Positions 13,513-27,110 of a stretch of DNA of 64,000 nt are shown piece after piece. The notes under the pieces are model-generated. The model saw only the letters and a program-made list of their open reading frames with translations. It had not been told where the DNA came from and ran no database searches. This DNA is from Erythrocercus mccallii (lineage: Eukaryota > Chordata > Aves > Passeriformes > Dicruridae). The stretch spans positions 580,847 through 644,846 of the forward strand of contig VZRG01000007.1 of NCBI GenBank assembly GCA_013397435.1. The letters run 5' to 3'. The position numbers and the translations under genes were made by a program. Position 1 is the first letter of the stretch; each line of letters starts with the position of its first letter.

Positions 13513-13620
13513 AATCACAGAATAAACTAAACTGGAAAAGGCCTTCAGAGATCACATAACCCAACCCCCGCTCTAAACAGCACTAATCTTCTCTAAGTTT
13601 ACAGCAAAAGGCCCATTTGA
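13513..13620 (-). mobile_element. CR1 3'-end fragment
   Basis: On the plus strand this begins aatcacagaataaac and continues through ggaaaaggccttcagagatc to a CCAACCCCC stretch. That is the reverse complement of the avian CR1 3' terminus. The copy is truncated to about 100 bp and diverged, so its inner edge is approximate. CR1 copies are usually cut short at the 5' end because reverse transcription starts at the 3' end. Confidence 0.75.
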
Positions 13621-14235
13621 CCAAAAACTGGGACAGCACACCTCCACCCCCTTCCTGCAGGTTATGTAAACTCAGAAGTTTTAATTTTCACATGTCACTT
13701 CTAGTACAAGTACAGCATTTTAAAACACATGGGGACTCCACACTCAAAACAATGAACTGTGATGTCTGGGCTTCCAGAAGAGCCCGGCCCTTTGGAAGGG
13801 CCCTGGAAGAGAAGGCACTCTGCTGTAGGAACAACCCTCCACTGACACAACAGGTGGGATGCACACCACCAAACTTCAGTGTCTACGGGGTTGATGACTG
13901 TAACAGTCACTTATTAGCTCTCTAAAAGCAGTGGAAAGAAATAAGCCTCTCAGGCATGGTTTATCTGACCTATTTAAGTGCTGCTTTAGGAAAGCAGGAA
14001 TTACACTCCAGAATCTGTTGACTGTCCTGATTTGATCTCCACTGACTGTAAAGGAAACCCAGTTGCAGGCAGATGAATCCTAGCCTGTAACTGCTTTTAC
14101 TCACTGCAGAACTTTTGAGCCAGAAATAATGTGCATATGTGAACAAAGCAAGACCAGATTGTACCTTTCAAAGCAAGTACTACCAAAGGGAGGCTGGAAA
14201 GGGATGGGAATAGCTGAAGCATTATTCTACAGAGA

Positions 14236-14240
<5 letters not shown>
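13621..14240. other. Unique sequence between CR1 tail and AT microsatellite
   Basis: I see no gene or clear repeat here. Short overlapping frames on both strands (about 100 and 70 codons) have no recognisable domain. Confidence 0.45.

Positions 14241-14272
<32 letters not shown>
14241..14272. repeat. (AT)n microsatellite
   Basis: An alternating AT run of 32 bases with a single interruption (atac at 14247-14250), preceded by an A7 run. It is likely length-polymorphic. Confidence 0.9.
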
Positions 14273-17200
14273 CCCTGGGCAAAAGACTATCCAAAGAAGC
14301 AAATATTTCTCAGATATTCTTCCAAGTGCAATTTCTGCATCATCAAGCATCTGCCCCTTTCAGCAACAAGCACAAATACAGATTGGGATTCCACTAGCTC
14401 TGCCATTCCTGGGAATTAACCAAGTTCCCTCTGCTTTTGCCCTACTCAATACTTTCAGGAAAAATGCAGCAACTTGTGCTCCTTAATTGTTTTGCTATAA
14501 TGTGTTAAAAGTAAAGTTAATTCTTATGGGTCAGAAATAGTGTGACTAGGAGGACCTCTTCTCCATTAATTAATGTCACTCAGTACAGAGCTCTAAGTCC
14601 CAGTGTGGCCATGCTCATTCAAAAGTGTAGCTGCCTTTGTGTACCACTATGGAAGAATCCTGATAAAATTTCCAAACTGTACTAAGTCACAAACTGCCCA
14701 AAACAAAAAGATCCCGATTCTTTTGATTCCCATCTACAATACACTGAAAACCAGTGTTAAATTAGTGAAACAACCCAGAAGTTAATTTTATCAACCAAGT
14801 GCTAACATACAGCCATTGTCAGGTGACAGTGTTTTTCCCCCTGATTTTAACTGTACCTGTTAGCCATAAGGAAAAGGACCTTTTCAAAGTTCAAGCCCTG
14901 AAGAAACATTAGAATTGACCAACTTCTCCACTGGGAAATAAGAAAAGCATGTAAAACATTTTTTTCTTGTTGAAAACCTCATTGGTAAGAGAAGGTTTAC
15001 TGAGAGCAGCACAGAGGGTATTCCCTAAGCAAAAACTCCTGACATACAGGAGCTGTTGTTATGCCTGGTCAGGCTGTGAACAAAGGAAACTGTTAATCAC
15101 AGGTATTACTGACATACAGAATGCTCATACCTAACTACATAACAGAGCTACTAATGCAATGCTCTGTTTAGGACCACAAAGGCAAGGTTACTAAAAAAGC
15201 CTAGAGCTGAACAGCCCCCAAACTTATAGGCTAAGAACTGGGATTTGAAGGCTCATTCCTTACTCTAATAAAATGAAAGTGAAAATCTTCAGGTCCAGAC
15301 ATCTGAGATCTGATACAGGTTTAATGAAGACTGGAATTTAAAATCTCAGACATATGCTTAATTTAACAAAATCATAGGTGAAACATACATATCTGTGAAT
15401 CCACCAAAAGAAGTTTCTACTTGAAATTACTCTGTCCTATGACTTAAGCCAAAAAAGACACCTCTGACCATAGAAAGCCCCAGATGAGAAACAAATTTTT
15501 TGGGGTGTTACTGAAGTCATTTATGTATATAAACCTGGTCAAATAAACTGATGAATTATTACTATATCTTGATAAAAAAGTAATTCCTCAGCTGTGCAAA
15601 AGTGAACTACCACTTGGGCTAACAAATGAACATTTATTTATATGTGCAGCAATAACATCCGATTTATGTTGTTGTCAAGTTTTCTTTAATTCAGGAGAAT
15701 CTGATAACCTCATCAGATCTTGCTGCTGTGACAACAATCCTTATACACTAATCCATATAGCATCTGCTAGTGGTGGAAAAAAAGTAGTCACATCATCCCT
15801 AAAAGATGCAGCTTATATATTCCCTACCAGATCAGATTTCAAGAAGTCTAAATTTTAAAGGGGGGCTCTTTTGTGTTTCAATTAAAAAACAATTTGAGCC
15901 AAACAATCAATACATTCGCTCCTGAGGAATTACATTCTCAGCACAAACTTTTTAATGTATCCACCACAAATTGCATTCTGTGCTCCATGAGAAGTTGTTG
16001 TGTGCAGATAGTGGGTAGCCATGCCCTTGTGGAAAATCACAAACACCATCTCCACCATGCTTAGGAGCAGTGCACGCAGGTAAATGTCCCTACAAAACAT
16101 CTTGATGCTTATATGCCAGTATGACACCTCACAATTTTTCATCCTGATCTCTTTTCCTCTCCTATGTACCCATATTGGGAGCATAATAGTTCTTACATTA
16201 TTGTTTTTAAGCAGATAATAAATGAATCAGTTTAAGATTGCCTACAGGTTCTCTTTTTGTACCCAAGCTTTTAAGAGCGGTAAATACCCTCTTCAACCTC
16301 CCTAAAAGAGCAGAATGGTACAAGGGTGAGAGCAGGGATAACTTTGGAGGACAACAAGACATCTTTTACTTAGGCATCAAGTATGTTACAACATAATCTG
16401 CATTTAGGCCTCACTCTTTAATGGCTCTGTGAACAAACAGAAGCCAAGTGCAATTTAAAAGTTGCTTCAGCCTCTAGAAAGCTTGTCTAAAAAAGTTTTG
16501 TTAATTTCTATAGCCTACATAAGAGTATTTAAAATGCAAGAAGCACATGGCTCCAGACATAAGTATACAGTGGCTTAATTCAACACAAAGCAGACCAGGT
16601 AGTTGTCAGTCTTGAAGTTGTAAGAGCAATTAACCTTATACGACAACGACATTTTAAGTGTCTATAAACTGGTAATAAAGCTGTTTCAACGTCAAGCGCC
16701 CATATAAAACTTCACTGAAGTTTTATTTTCTGAAGGTACTTTATGTGTAACCATGCTGCATTTCTGGAGATAGGAGCAAAAGTCAAATTAGGCAATTTAA
16801 TCTGTTTTTAAAATGACCAAGTAAAATCAAAGTTTTCATTAAAAATAATTACTGTTCTGAAATTGTGATCTTTGATATCTGTTGTTCACCTTGCTCCTGC
16901 TAAGATAAAATCTTACAATCTTTTCGTGTGTATTCTTAATACAACATTAACAATAGAGATGATAAGTCATCTATTTTAGTGCCACATGCAAGCATACAAT
17001 ACTTCCTTTATTAATTTTCTCAACATTTGTGGTGTTTTTAATAGAAAAGAACAGGTTACCTTTATCTGTAACTGTAGCTAATAGCCATGACTGCAGCTGA
17101 TATGCTGAGAAGCCACCAGCCTCAGGTTGCTTTCCCACACAACCGTGTTTAGGTCAGGTCCCAAGCATGGGTTTCTTTCCTGTAAGGATCCTTACAAACA

Positions 17201-20200
17201 TTTCAATCTTTCATTCACAAATGAATTCCTCTTAATCAAATGTTGGCAGTTCCAGGCAAAGTTTCTGTGGTTCCCATCTCCACTTCAAAAATATCTTGCT
17301 TCTCCCTGTTCAGAATCAACAGACTGGTACAAGCAAAAAGCCACATCACCAATACAGAGCAGACTCCTCAGTTGTCCATCACCCAGACACCCCAAGTCTG
17401 TTGTCCTTTCAAAAGCCAGGTGCTCTATGAGACTTGCCAGAATGCACAGACTTCATTGAAACATTCGAAGTCTGCTTACCTGTGCCTTTCAAATTTCCAA
17501 CCACTCAGAAGAGTTTTGCATGTCCTAAGCATTAAGGACTTCTATTTTTCATTTCCTTGTGACTTTCTTATCTTGTACATTTACTAGGACACTTTGATCT
17601 GTCATCAACAAAATGAGATAAGAAGCTTATGGCATTACTGGTACCTAGAGCATCCCTCTCAGGTGACAGGGCATTTTGCTGAAGTTAGTTAAATTAGGCC
17701 ATGAAAAGGCACTTAGGAGGACATATTTTGCCCTGTTAAATCTATGCAGACTCATAAACGTTTTTTACCTGGGAGGACCCTGAGGCTAAATGGGAGTTTA
17801 TGCAATTTTCCTTTTGATTCTGCCCATAGCTCATTATAGAGAAATGAGCAGGGCATTGATGAAGAGCTGTGCTGCTTTTGAGTGATGACTTCAGGGATCC
17901 TCATCTCTCCCTACTCCCTCTGTTCATAACAACATTGTCAAGTTTAATTTAATCCACTTTAAAACTATAAGAACAACTCTCTTTGTTGTAAAGCACAACA
18001 AGGGTGTCCCTTTCAAGGGCCACACTAGGCTCACAGCTAAATCTTCAATGGGAGATCAAAAGATGTGTGCTGAAAATTAACCAGAACAAACCTTTTCGTT
18101 ATGAGTGGCCACATACAATTACAAGTGGTTTTTTGAAACAAATTATTGACTTGCCAGGAAATACATATACAACAATTAAAAGTTATTATTACTGTGTGCT
18201 CAAATACTAGAGCCTATTAAGAATATTTATCCTGACTCCACATGAAATTCCTCCTCCTTAAAGAATCTATATGCACTACACTAACACTAATCAGGGCTAC
18301 TCTGTGGTCAACAATATTAAGTTGTTCAACAATAATAAGATGTAAAGCACAAAGAGCGCTTTCACTCCATCAGTTGTATTTGAAGAACTGAATTTTTCTA
18401 GCTGTGAAGGCTGAATCTCTTTGGATAGTTCAGAGAGTTAATACACTGCATTCTACAGTCATAAATATTTGGTAAACGGGATAAAAGAAAATGGCAGTAG
18501 GAGAAAGACTCCATTACTCTTGTGCAATATAGCTGTGTAAGTCACTCATAGCAAATAGTCCAGCACAGAATATGTAAACTCTAATTTCATGTTACCTATC
18601 CACATGATACTTTCAGATAGGCAGACCTGCTGTGGACATTGTACAGCCCCACAAACATTTGCTTTGATGCAACTTGACTTTGTGACGGCCTTTATTCTGC
18701 ACCAGGGCTTCACAAAAAAAATTTGTTACCAGCTGAGCAAAAACCCACACAAAGAGAAGGAAGGCAGTCCTGATCCAGACAGAAAGTTTTAAGAATTTGG
18801 CCACTAAATTTGCAACTCACAGAGTCCAGCACTGAAAATTCCTGTACAGTGCAAACAGCTTCCCTGAGGGAAGCACACCAAGGACAGGTGGGATATCTAC
18901 CATCAGTCTTAAAAGGGAGATACAAAAGAAATTGCTGGGAATTTAAGTGACCAATTTAAAACTGTCCTAATTCTTCTCCACCATCCTTTTCCTCAAGGTT
19001 TTATAGCAACCTGAAGCACTAAAACATCTGCATGCAATTCTCCTGTATTATCTCTTCTATGATCCTTTGCTGCTTAATAGCTACTGAGTTAGCCACGCAG
19101 CACTTCATCTACTTTGCCTGGTGCTAGTGATTATGTGGAAGTTAAGGAATCATCTTTCTAATAACTTGGGATTTAAAGGCCATTTGGGGGTTTGTGTTTT
19201 ATTTACAGCAACTTCTTGTCCTTTACTAACTGGCCATCTAATACAAATGTCATGTAAGGTACTATGCAGAGCTATGACTGTGTTTTGAAGAGATAACCTA
19301 ACAAGTGGGCTTTGCTTAGGACATTTATTGCCCTAGTACCTGACAGCAAGTTTGATTCGAAAATAATGCAGTAGGAAAAGCTTTAATCACAAAAAGAAAA
19401 TATACAAGCACATCTGGGCCTTTTCATTTTGTTTTCACAATGGATATACCTCTCTCAGAATTTGTATCTCATCGCCTTCTGGAAGCAAAGATGTACAAGC
19501 ACCAAGGGAAATCAGATTTTGTCAATTGTAAACAAGCAAAGATGCTCAGAGAACACTCTTGTACAAAAACAAACAAATAAGCAAAGGGCAAAGACCACAG
19601 ATTGCAATAACAAAGGTTTTGTGATTCTGTGTCCTCTCCGTGAACTCTATGCAGTGGTGGCTGTGCTTGTGCGTGTTTTCCAGAGCACAAAGTGCATCTG
19701 TCAGAAGAAGGTCACAGGCCCAAATGCTGACAGCCACACAGCATGGAAAGCACATAGCCAAGACTGGGAGTCTTCCTCAGGCATAAAGGACCCAGCAATC
19801 TCAGTGCAAGTAACCACTGGGGTCCTATCAAAATGAAATTATCCAGCCTGGAAAACAAACCAAGTATTTACATCTGTGTTCAGAACAGCAGCAAGAAATG
19901 TGTTTTTATATAAAGAGTGCATTACATGACTTTCAAATGTCATAGCTCTCCTTTCCAGAGGAGAACCCGAACTAATCAAATCTCCATTCCTGTTTGTTCT
20001 TCAATATGGATTTCATTTCATTAGTTGACCAAGGCTTCTTGATGTTAAATATTAATTAAATCTTCTACTCTTTATCTACCTGTTACACAGATCTTTCTCA
20101 GGGCCTCACAAAGGCCAGAATCCACCTCTGAACAGAAGTTTTACATCTTATGGAAAGGGAGATGTTATTCTTTGCATATTCCACATCTGAACTGCATCCT

Positions 20201-23200
20201 CTGGGAATGGTCACAAGGCTCACCTGCTCCCTTTAGTCATAATCTTACTAAAAACAAAAAACATGAAATGGGTGAAATGTATTGTAATATATTCTGTCAG
20301 CTTCTGTTTCAAGGGAAGAAAAGAGTTGCATTCAATTAATATGAATTCCTACTGAATAGCTAAAGACCTGCCCTCAGGGAGTCAGGAGGTCTCTGCTCAT
20401 CCAAAAGCCTTCCTCTTCCTCACTAGCAAGTATCAGTGAGGTCTTTTCTCTCAGGTTCATAAGTCACTATTAGGCTATTACCCACACCAGCTTGAAGCCT
20501 CTCTTTACACCTGCTAAAGCAGCAGACCCTAACAGGTCACCTCTAGCTCTTCTTCTCTAGCCTTGATTAAAGCAACTGGGCGCAGCCTACCTGTACATTT
20601 CCAGACTCAAGGCTTCTACTTCTTTTCCTATTTAAGAGATGCTGATGCACACACTTTTGTACTCCTAAATTGTCTACAGTCACCAGCAACCCCAGCTCTC
20701 CTGTTTAACTCTCAGCACATGGCACAGCAGGTAGCGCACCAGCGCTCAGTTGTGAGGGGTGGCCATGAGCTGCCTCTCAACACACAACCCGCTTCTTGGC
20801 TAACTTTAAGTGCTGCTGTTCATAACAGGTTCCACACCTACCCCACAGGCTCTGGGAAAAGGCATAAAGCTGTAGGCACCATTTTACTGTGAAACAGGAA
20901 AATAGAGCCTTCCTTGTGGGCTTGCGCAAGATTGTCACCCCCAGGAGAAACAGGGATGTAACTAATCTAAGGCTTTGCAAACTCTTGCTGAAAGGAAGGA
21001 AGCTGCTTGATTCAAAGCATGGACAATCTTAACTGTCCCTGTGCACAGAGAAGGAGGTCTGGTAATACAGCTTTTCTATCATCAAACACAAATGGAGTCA
21101 CTTTAGGGGAACTACTCCTAGTCCTCTTTGTGCCCACAGTATACAGCTAAGCACATGAAATTGCACACTTACTTGAATGCAGATTCCAGGCTTCTGGAAG
21201 TACTTAAGTATTTCTAGATTGAGTATAAGCCGCTGCTGATCAACTTTTTTCTGTGTTTGTCTCCATAGGAGATACAAGTCTTTCACGTGGCAGCTGATTT
21301 CTTTCAGCCCCAGATATGGGCTTGGATATGTTTAGCTGGGGGAGGCTCTAAATCATTCCCAAATCATTCCCAATAAGATAATAGGTACTCAAAACAAAGG
21401 TTTGTCTTTGTGTCTGCAGGGTTGACTGTTTTCTGACCACAGATTGCTTTAGTACCATAAGTATTTTATAGCTGGAGTGGCAAAATACTAGCTTTGCTTC
21501 CCTCTGCACAGGCTTCAATAATACCAAAATGCCAAAAATGTAAATCAATTTATTCTGTATTCATCAGAGATCAGTGCCTTGGGATAGGCACTAGGAGTTC
21601 CGTTAGGGGAAAGGCAGACTTGAAATGGCAGGACAGAACATGATTGCTTGACAACGCATCAAGATAAATCTAGTCTTTACACCAGGCTTGTGTGGTGTGT
21701 GCCTCTGAGGCATAATGTTTCCAGTTGAGATGTCTTTGGAAATCATACTCTATGGTTACAGATCTTGCATTTCTACATAAGCCTGGTCTTAAATATTGCT
21801 TTAACTAGTGGTGGTAATCCTTTCTTGAGGTTAAATTCATGGCTAAGAGATACAAAGTGTAAGTGAAAAGAACAGAACTCAGTATTCATATGACAAGTAG
21901 CTTTCTGATTCTTACTAATGCACTCTTCGGCCTTAAAAATTTAAGCTGATAGGTTGTCTCCCTTCTTCAGAAAATTTAGGCAGAGATATCATCCAGAGTC
22001 CATAAAAAGAACCTTCAAAGAATTCTCTTCTGCCAAATAATAGAAAAAAGTGATGCTGACTGATGGATGTGAAACTGATTTCTGAGACACATTATGCATT
22101 AATGAATCTGAGACTGTGTTCATTGAAGGAAGTGTAGGAGGCAACATTAAAAACTTTTCAGGGAATAGGGAAAAAAGTTAAACATTACATTTCAAAAGAA
22201 CCTACAGGATGATTAGTACCAAGATCTTTTTATAAACATTAATTCTCATCACTTACATGAAGATTAAGAAAGCAGACATCTCCACAGGAACTCCTGCAAG
22301 ATATTTTTTGTTTTAGAAGACACTGCTGCTTTTCATTGCACTTAACAACAGCCTCATGGTATTGCTGAAGCTCCCCATGCAGCCCACAGCAAAGGTATTA
22401 GTGCCAACACTGATCATCAATTACAACACTACCAAAAAAGCAAGTGCTCGTGTTTAGAAAGAACACGGTTCCAAAAACTGTGACAACTTCTGCACTGCAA
22501 GTGAAACACAAGCCTCAGACTAGGAGTCCAGAGATGTGCATGCCTAAATGTGAGCAAAACAAGAGGTCTGGAGATCTGAGGACTCAGCCTTGCAGATCAC
22601 ATCAGTGCTATCTCTGCCTTCTCAAGTAGCTGGGTGGACAAATTAAGTTTAAAAAGTCAAGGAGGAAAAAAAGCCTCTCCATCTGAGAAAACTGAGCCCT
22701 TGCCTGTCTCAAGAACAGAGGACTCCCACAGGAAGATGACCTTAACCAGGTGGTTATTCCTCAGTGTCTTAACAGAGGTAGCAATCTAGGAAAAGACTCA
22801 CATATGTAAAAACACAACACTCTTTGGGCCTTTCCGCACTCAGGCAAAACCTGTTTATCCTGCAGTTGTGTCTTTTATGCTTCTCCTTCAAACACAACAA
22901 AAAAAATATGTTTCTTCAGACTCATTTACAGAGTGACCCTGCTGATACTAACACACTGAAGGCACTGTTAGAGGTTAGAATGCAAAATGATTAAGACAGC
23001 CAGAGAGCAGATTTATGCTGGGGAAGCAATGTTTCAGTTGATAATACAAGCCTGAGCTAAAGCTTGTGAACACAGAACATGCTGTTCTGTCAATAAACCC
23101 TTATCCTCCTTTCCTTCTCTCTTCTAGCTCAATTACAGACTGGCAGAATGGATGTTTCAAGGTAGAGCAGGCCTATATATCAGTAATATCAAGCAGCCAA

Positions 23201-26200
23201 GCTTAGGTTTAGCCACGAAAACCTCCATGTTTTCAGTAAATTGGAACAAGCTTAAGTGAAGAGAGAAGGTGTCCTTCATTTTATGTCATTGCAATGTAGC
23301 TACAAGAAGTCCTCATTTAGGTGGTTCCAGATGCCAGGCTACTTCAACAGTGAACAGGTTACACCACAAAGAAACACAAACTGATTAAAATTACCTCTGT
23401 TTCAAAAGCATAATATCACTATGGTCTATGCATTTTAACAGAGCTGTTTTGTCGTACATTCATCCTATGGCCCATAGAAGATGTATTTCCTAGGAATCTA
23501 GACATTAGGCAGCATTTTTAAGATGAAAGGCATGCTCTTATACAGCTACATACTCACATAAAAACACAATCTGGGACAACTAAACAAGAAATTAAGAAAT
23601 AACTTGTAAGCTTTCTAAATAATTGAAGAGAGAATGTTTGAAAGTTTAGATGTGTCATAAAATCTAACTTTAAAAGGTGAAGAAATTATTTCAATTTAAC
23701 AGAACAAATGTCAGCAATGAATGCCCAAGTGTTTTACTGAATTCATCTGTAATACAATGGTATATGCTGAGGCACAGAGCCAGTAGGGGCATATACATGC
23801 AGAAAAGTTATTTGTGAATATAACTGGAAGTCTATAAGAAACACCCACTCAGACTGGAGAAGAGTTTCTTGAAACAAAATCTGCAAGAGCTTCAGAAATT
23901 TCTCAGACACTAAAGCCGGATTGTGGAACTATGGCACATAAACAAAGTAGCAAATGGGTCCAAAACCAGGGAATCAGCTTGGTCCAAGCAACTGAAAAAA
24001 TTCCTTTAACTTGATTCCTAATATATGTAAAGGATTTTTGCATCAGAGCAGCTCTACTGGCTTAAATGTCAGCACTTCCCATCCTGCATAAGAGAAAAAA
24101 ATCTAAGCTTCTTTCCTGTAAAATGACATATTAGAAAAGTTCCTTGTCAGCTGAAAGATATTTCCCCCTACCAAAAAAATTAAGAGGGCAAAGGAGTATA
24201 CACACAACAAACACAACGGATAAATAGAGCTGGTACTTAAATAATTTTCCCTTAAGGAAATGTGACTGTAAAAATATTAGATAAGTTTTAAATTAAAAAA
24301 AAACAGATCTGCTAACAGAATACAACTGATCACCCACAGACTGTTTCATGTCTCTTAAAGACACTTCTTATCTCATCTCTTTCAAAGAATCTAATTCCAT
24401 CAACCTTAGTTTATAATGTTTTAATATTGAGTTTATATTGTTATATTTGGCAAATAGTAAACACATCATGTCATTGCTAATAAAAGAACTAGAAATTGTA
24501 CCCAGAGCACTCCAAATCTTTGAATTCAAAGAGCCCAAACTGGGCTACATCCTATGTATGTTATCAGTATGATGTACTGCACACAGTTTTATTGATTGTC
24601 ATCTACAATACACTGCATGTTAGGCTAATTATTTTCTCCATAGCAAAAACATGCTCACAAACTCCAGTGATTAGCAGTACCACAGACACAGCTCACATTA
24701 TGAGCTGTTACCTAGAGATGTTGAACTGAATTTTCCAAGCCACTTGTTCTTCTCCTACAGAGCCATACAAGGCTTCCACAGCCTGTGCTTAGTCCTTTGA
24801 TGGATTACGGACATCCTGCTCCTTAACCCTCTGTTTCACTAACAGCTCCTTTCCAAAGATCTGCATTACCTCAGTTGCCCAGCTGTAGCTGCTAGATTTT
24901 ATATTTTTGAAAATTTCATTTACAATCTACAAATAAAACCTTAATGAGGGCATAGTTGAGTGGTGAAAAGCCTTGCCACAGAGGGTCTAGGTCAAGATTA
25001 ACAGAAAGGATTATGTAAGCATACATGGTAAGTATTTAAAAGTGTTGAGGATGTAATCACATCTGATGATGTGAACTGAACCATCAGACTTCAGAAATGG
25101 CTCACAGGTAACTTTGTATTCTTCCCTGATAATCCTGGAGAGATTGTGAGTCGGACCACTCATTTGGAAGTTTATGGCAATTCCTGAACTCCCAGGACCA
25201 TTCAAATGGATTTTGAGTTAGGACAATCAAAATGACAAAAAATTCTAAGCTCAAAGCACTTAGGAAGAACATTTAACTTGGCATTTAGCATGATTATTTA
25301 ACATCGCCCAATATTTGGTCAAACCAAAATTAGAGTTCTCAGAATATGAAGTCTCCACCAAGAATGAGAATTAGATTGGACCATGAACATGTTATATTTT
25401 TACAGACCTCCCTTCTCCTGTCCCCAGAGAGAGCATTTGTGTGACTAACTGCTGTTAAACTGCCTTCACAGGCTCTTGAGAAAGCTCAATTACCTTCCTC
25501 TGTCCTTCAAACACAGCAGGAGAAATGTCTTCAAATAACAGCTTTCTATTAAATTCTTTTGGCAAGTGAGCAATCTAGGCAGGTGCCCTCTACCATCACC
25601 ACCCCCTGTCATGAAGGTAAAGGTCCTCCTAGGAGACTGTGAGATGAAAGATAACTTGTGAAGTCCTGGAAACATATTGTCTAGGCAAGATTAAGCTTGT
25701 AGGAGACACACAGGACAACTGGAATACCAAAATCTCGTAGAAGTAAGAAAATTGAATTTTGAACACAGAACAGACTACAATGATGGCAAATGGAAAGCTT
25801 GGGTGGAAGCTTTTAGGGTAAATCAGCACAAATAGAAAGTGAGCAAAACACTGTGCAATTATTCAGCAATGTGTAAGAAACTGCAACTTCTGAAAAAGAA
25901 TGCAAGCTACACAGACAAGGAATCATTATGGATCTAGCAGGCTACAAATAAAAATCTCCAAGAATCAAGTGGTGAAAGACTCAGTCAAATCCTTGAAAAA
26001 AGCTAGAAGATTATTTTATCATTGCATGCATAGAAGAATAAAGTCTGATACTTAAAGCCATTCAACAATAACAGACAAGTCCAAAGAATAAGGAAACCAA
26101 ACTGAATCAAACCCTTGGAAAATAGTTGCTATTAGATATAGCAGATATGCTAAGTCAGAGCTGGCTTAAATACTTTTACAGTTTCTATAGTAAAAAATGG

Positions 26201-26689
26201 CAAAATAGCTACTAAAATCATGGTTACACAAGGCATGAGAGAATGTTACATTTAGTTACACAAATTCTAATTCTTTAATAGTGTTTTAAATTGTATTAAC
26301 TCAAATGAATAAAATTTGAAGCAATCAGAAAGCAAAAGAGACCAGTGCCCCACGACATCTCAGTCAGCTTTCCACCAAACTCAGGTATTTGCAGAAGGAA
26401 GACAGAAGCTGTATCTGGGCAAAAAAAAATTTCCAAGATGAAATACTGAAGCAGAGAAAAGCTAGTTTCTTTGTCATCCCAGGCACTGGAAATGAGAGCA
26501 ATCTGTTTCATAGGGCCTGGAAAGGCCCACAGCTCAAGTTGAAGTTCAGAGATCAACAAGCTACATTCAGCTCCTGGAAGAGCAGAAGGATTCAGAGCAA
26601 AGACATGGTATACCAGCAAAGACAACATACTAGCTGAAAATAACACTGCAGCTAGCCTATTTAAAAGAAAAAAAAATCATTATTTTGAT
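14273..26689. other. Long unique AT-rich stretch without recognised genes
   Basis: About 12.4 kb with no supportable gene, RNA or mobile element. It includes an 11-base tandem duplication (aaatcattccc twice, 21350-21371). Open frames up to about 135 codons (19429-19836) show no domain. Conserved noncoding elements could be hidden here but cannot be recognised from one genome. Confidence 0.5.
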
Positions 26690-27110
26690 AATCATAGAAA
26701 AACACAGGTTGGAAGAGACATCTGCAGATCATCTAGGCCTACGTCCTGCTCAAAATTAGACCAGGTTTCTCAGGCCCTCCACCCATGAAGATTTGAAAGT
26801 CTTAGAGGGGAGAGAGTCCATAGCTGCCCTGGGCCTGGTTCCTGTGCTTGGGCACTCTTTGTTGTGAAAAATTTGCCCTTAGTCCCATAAGAATTACCAC
26901 TGCCTCTTATTCTTCAACTGTGCAACTGAGAAAACCCTGTTTTCCCTACAGCCCTCCAATTAGGAGATGGAAAGGCTGCAAATAGATCTCTGGCTCCCTA
27001 CCTTGGCCATCTCATGGCTAAACCTACCCATGACCTTCAGTCTCCCCAGTACATCTCATGGTCCATCACCTCACCATATTAATATCCCTCACTCCAGTCT
27101 ATCTCCTTCA
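26690..27110 (-). mobile_element. CR1 fragment (3' end and C-terminal RT region)
   Basis: The plus strand opens with aatcatagaaaaacacaggt, then ggaagagaca and atcatctagg. These are the reverse complement of the canonical CR1 terminus. It continues through the segment that encodes the last part of the CR1 RT frame, but with many substitutions and indels, so no open frame remains. The outer (5') limit near 27110 is estimated from where similarity fades. It is one of four minus-strand CR1 copies here. Confidence 0.8.
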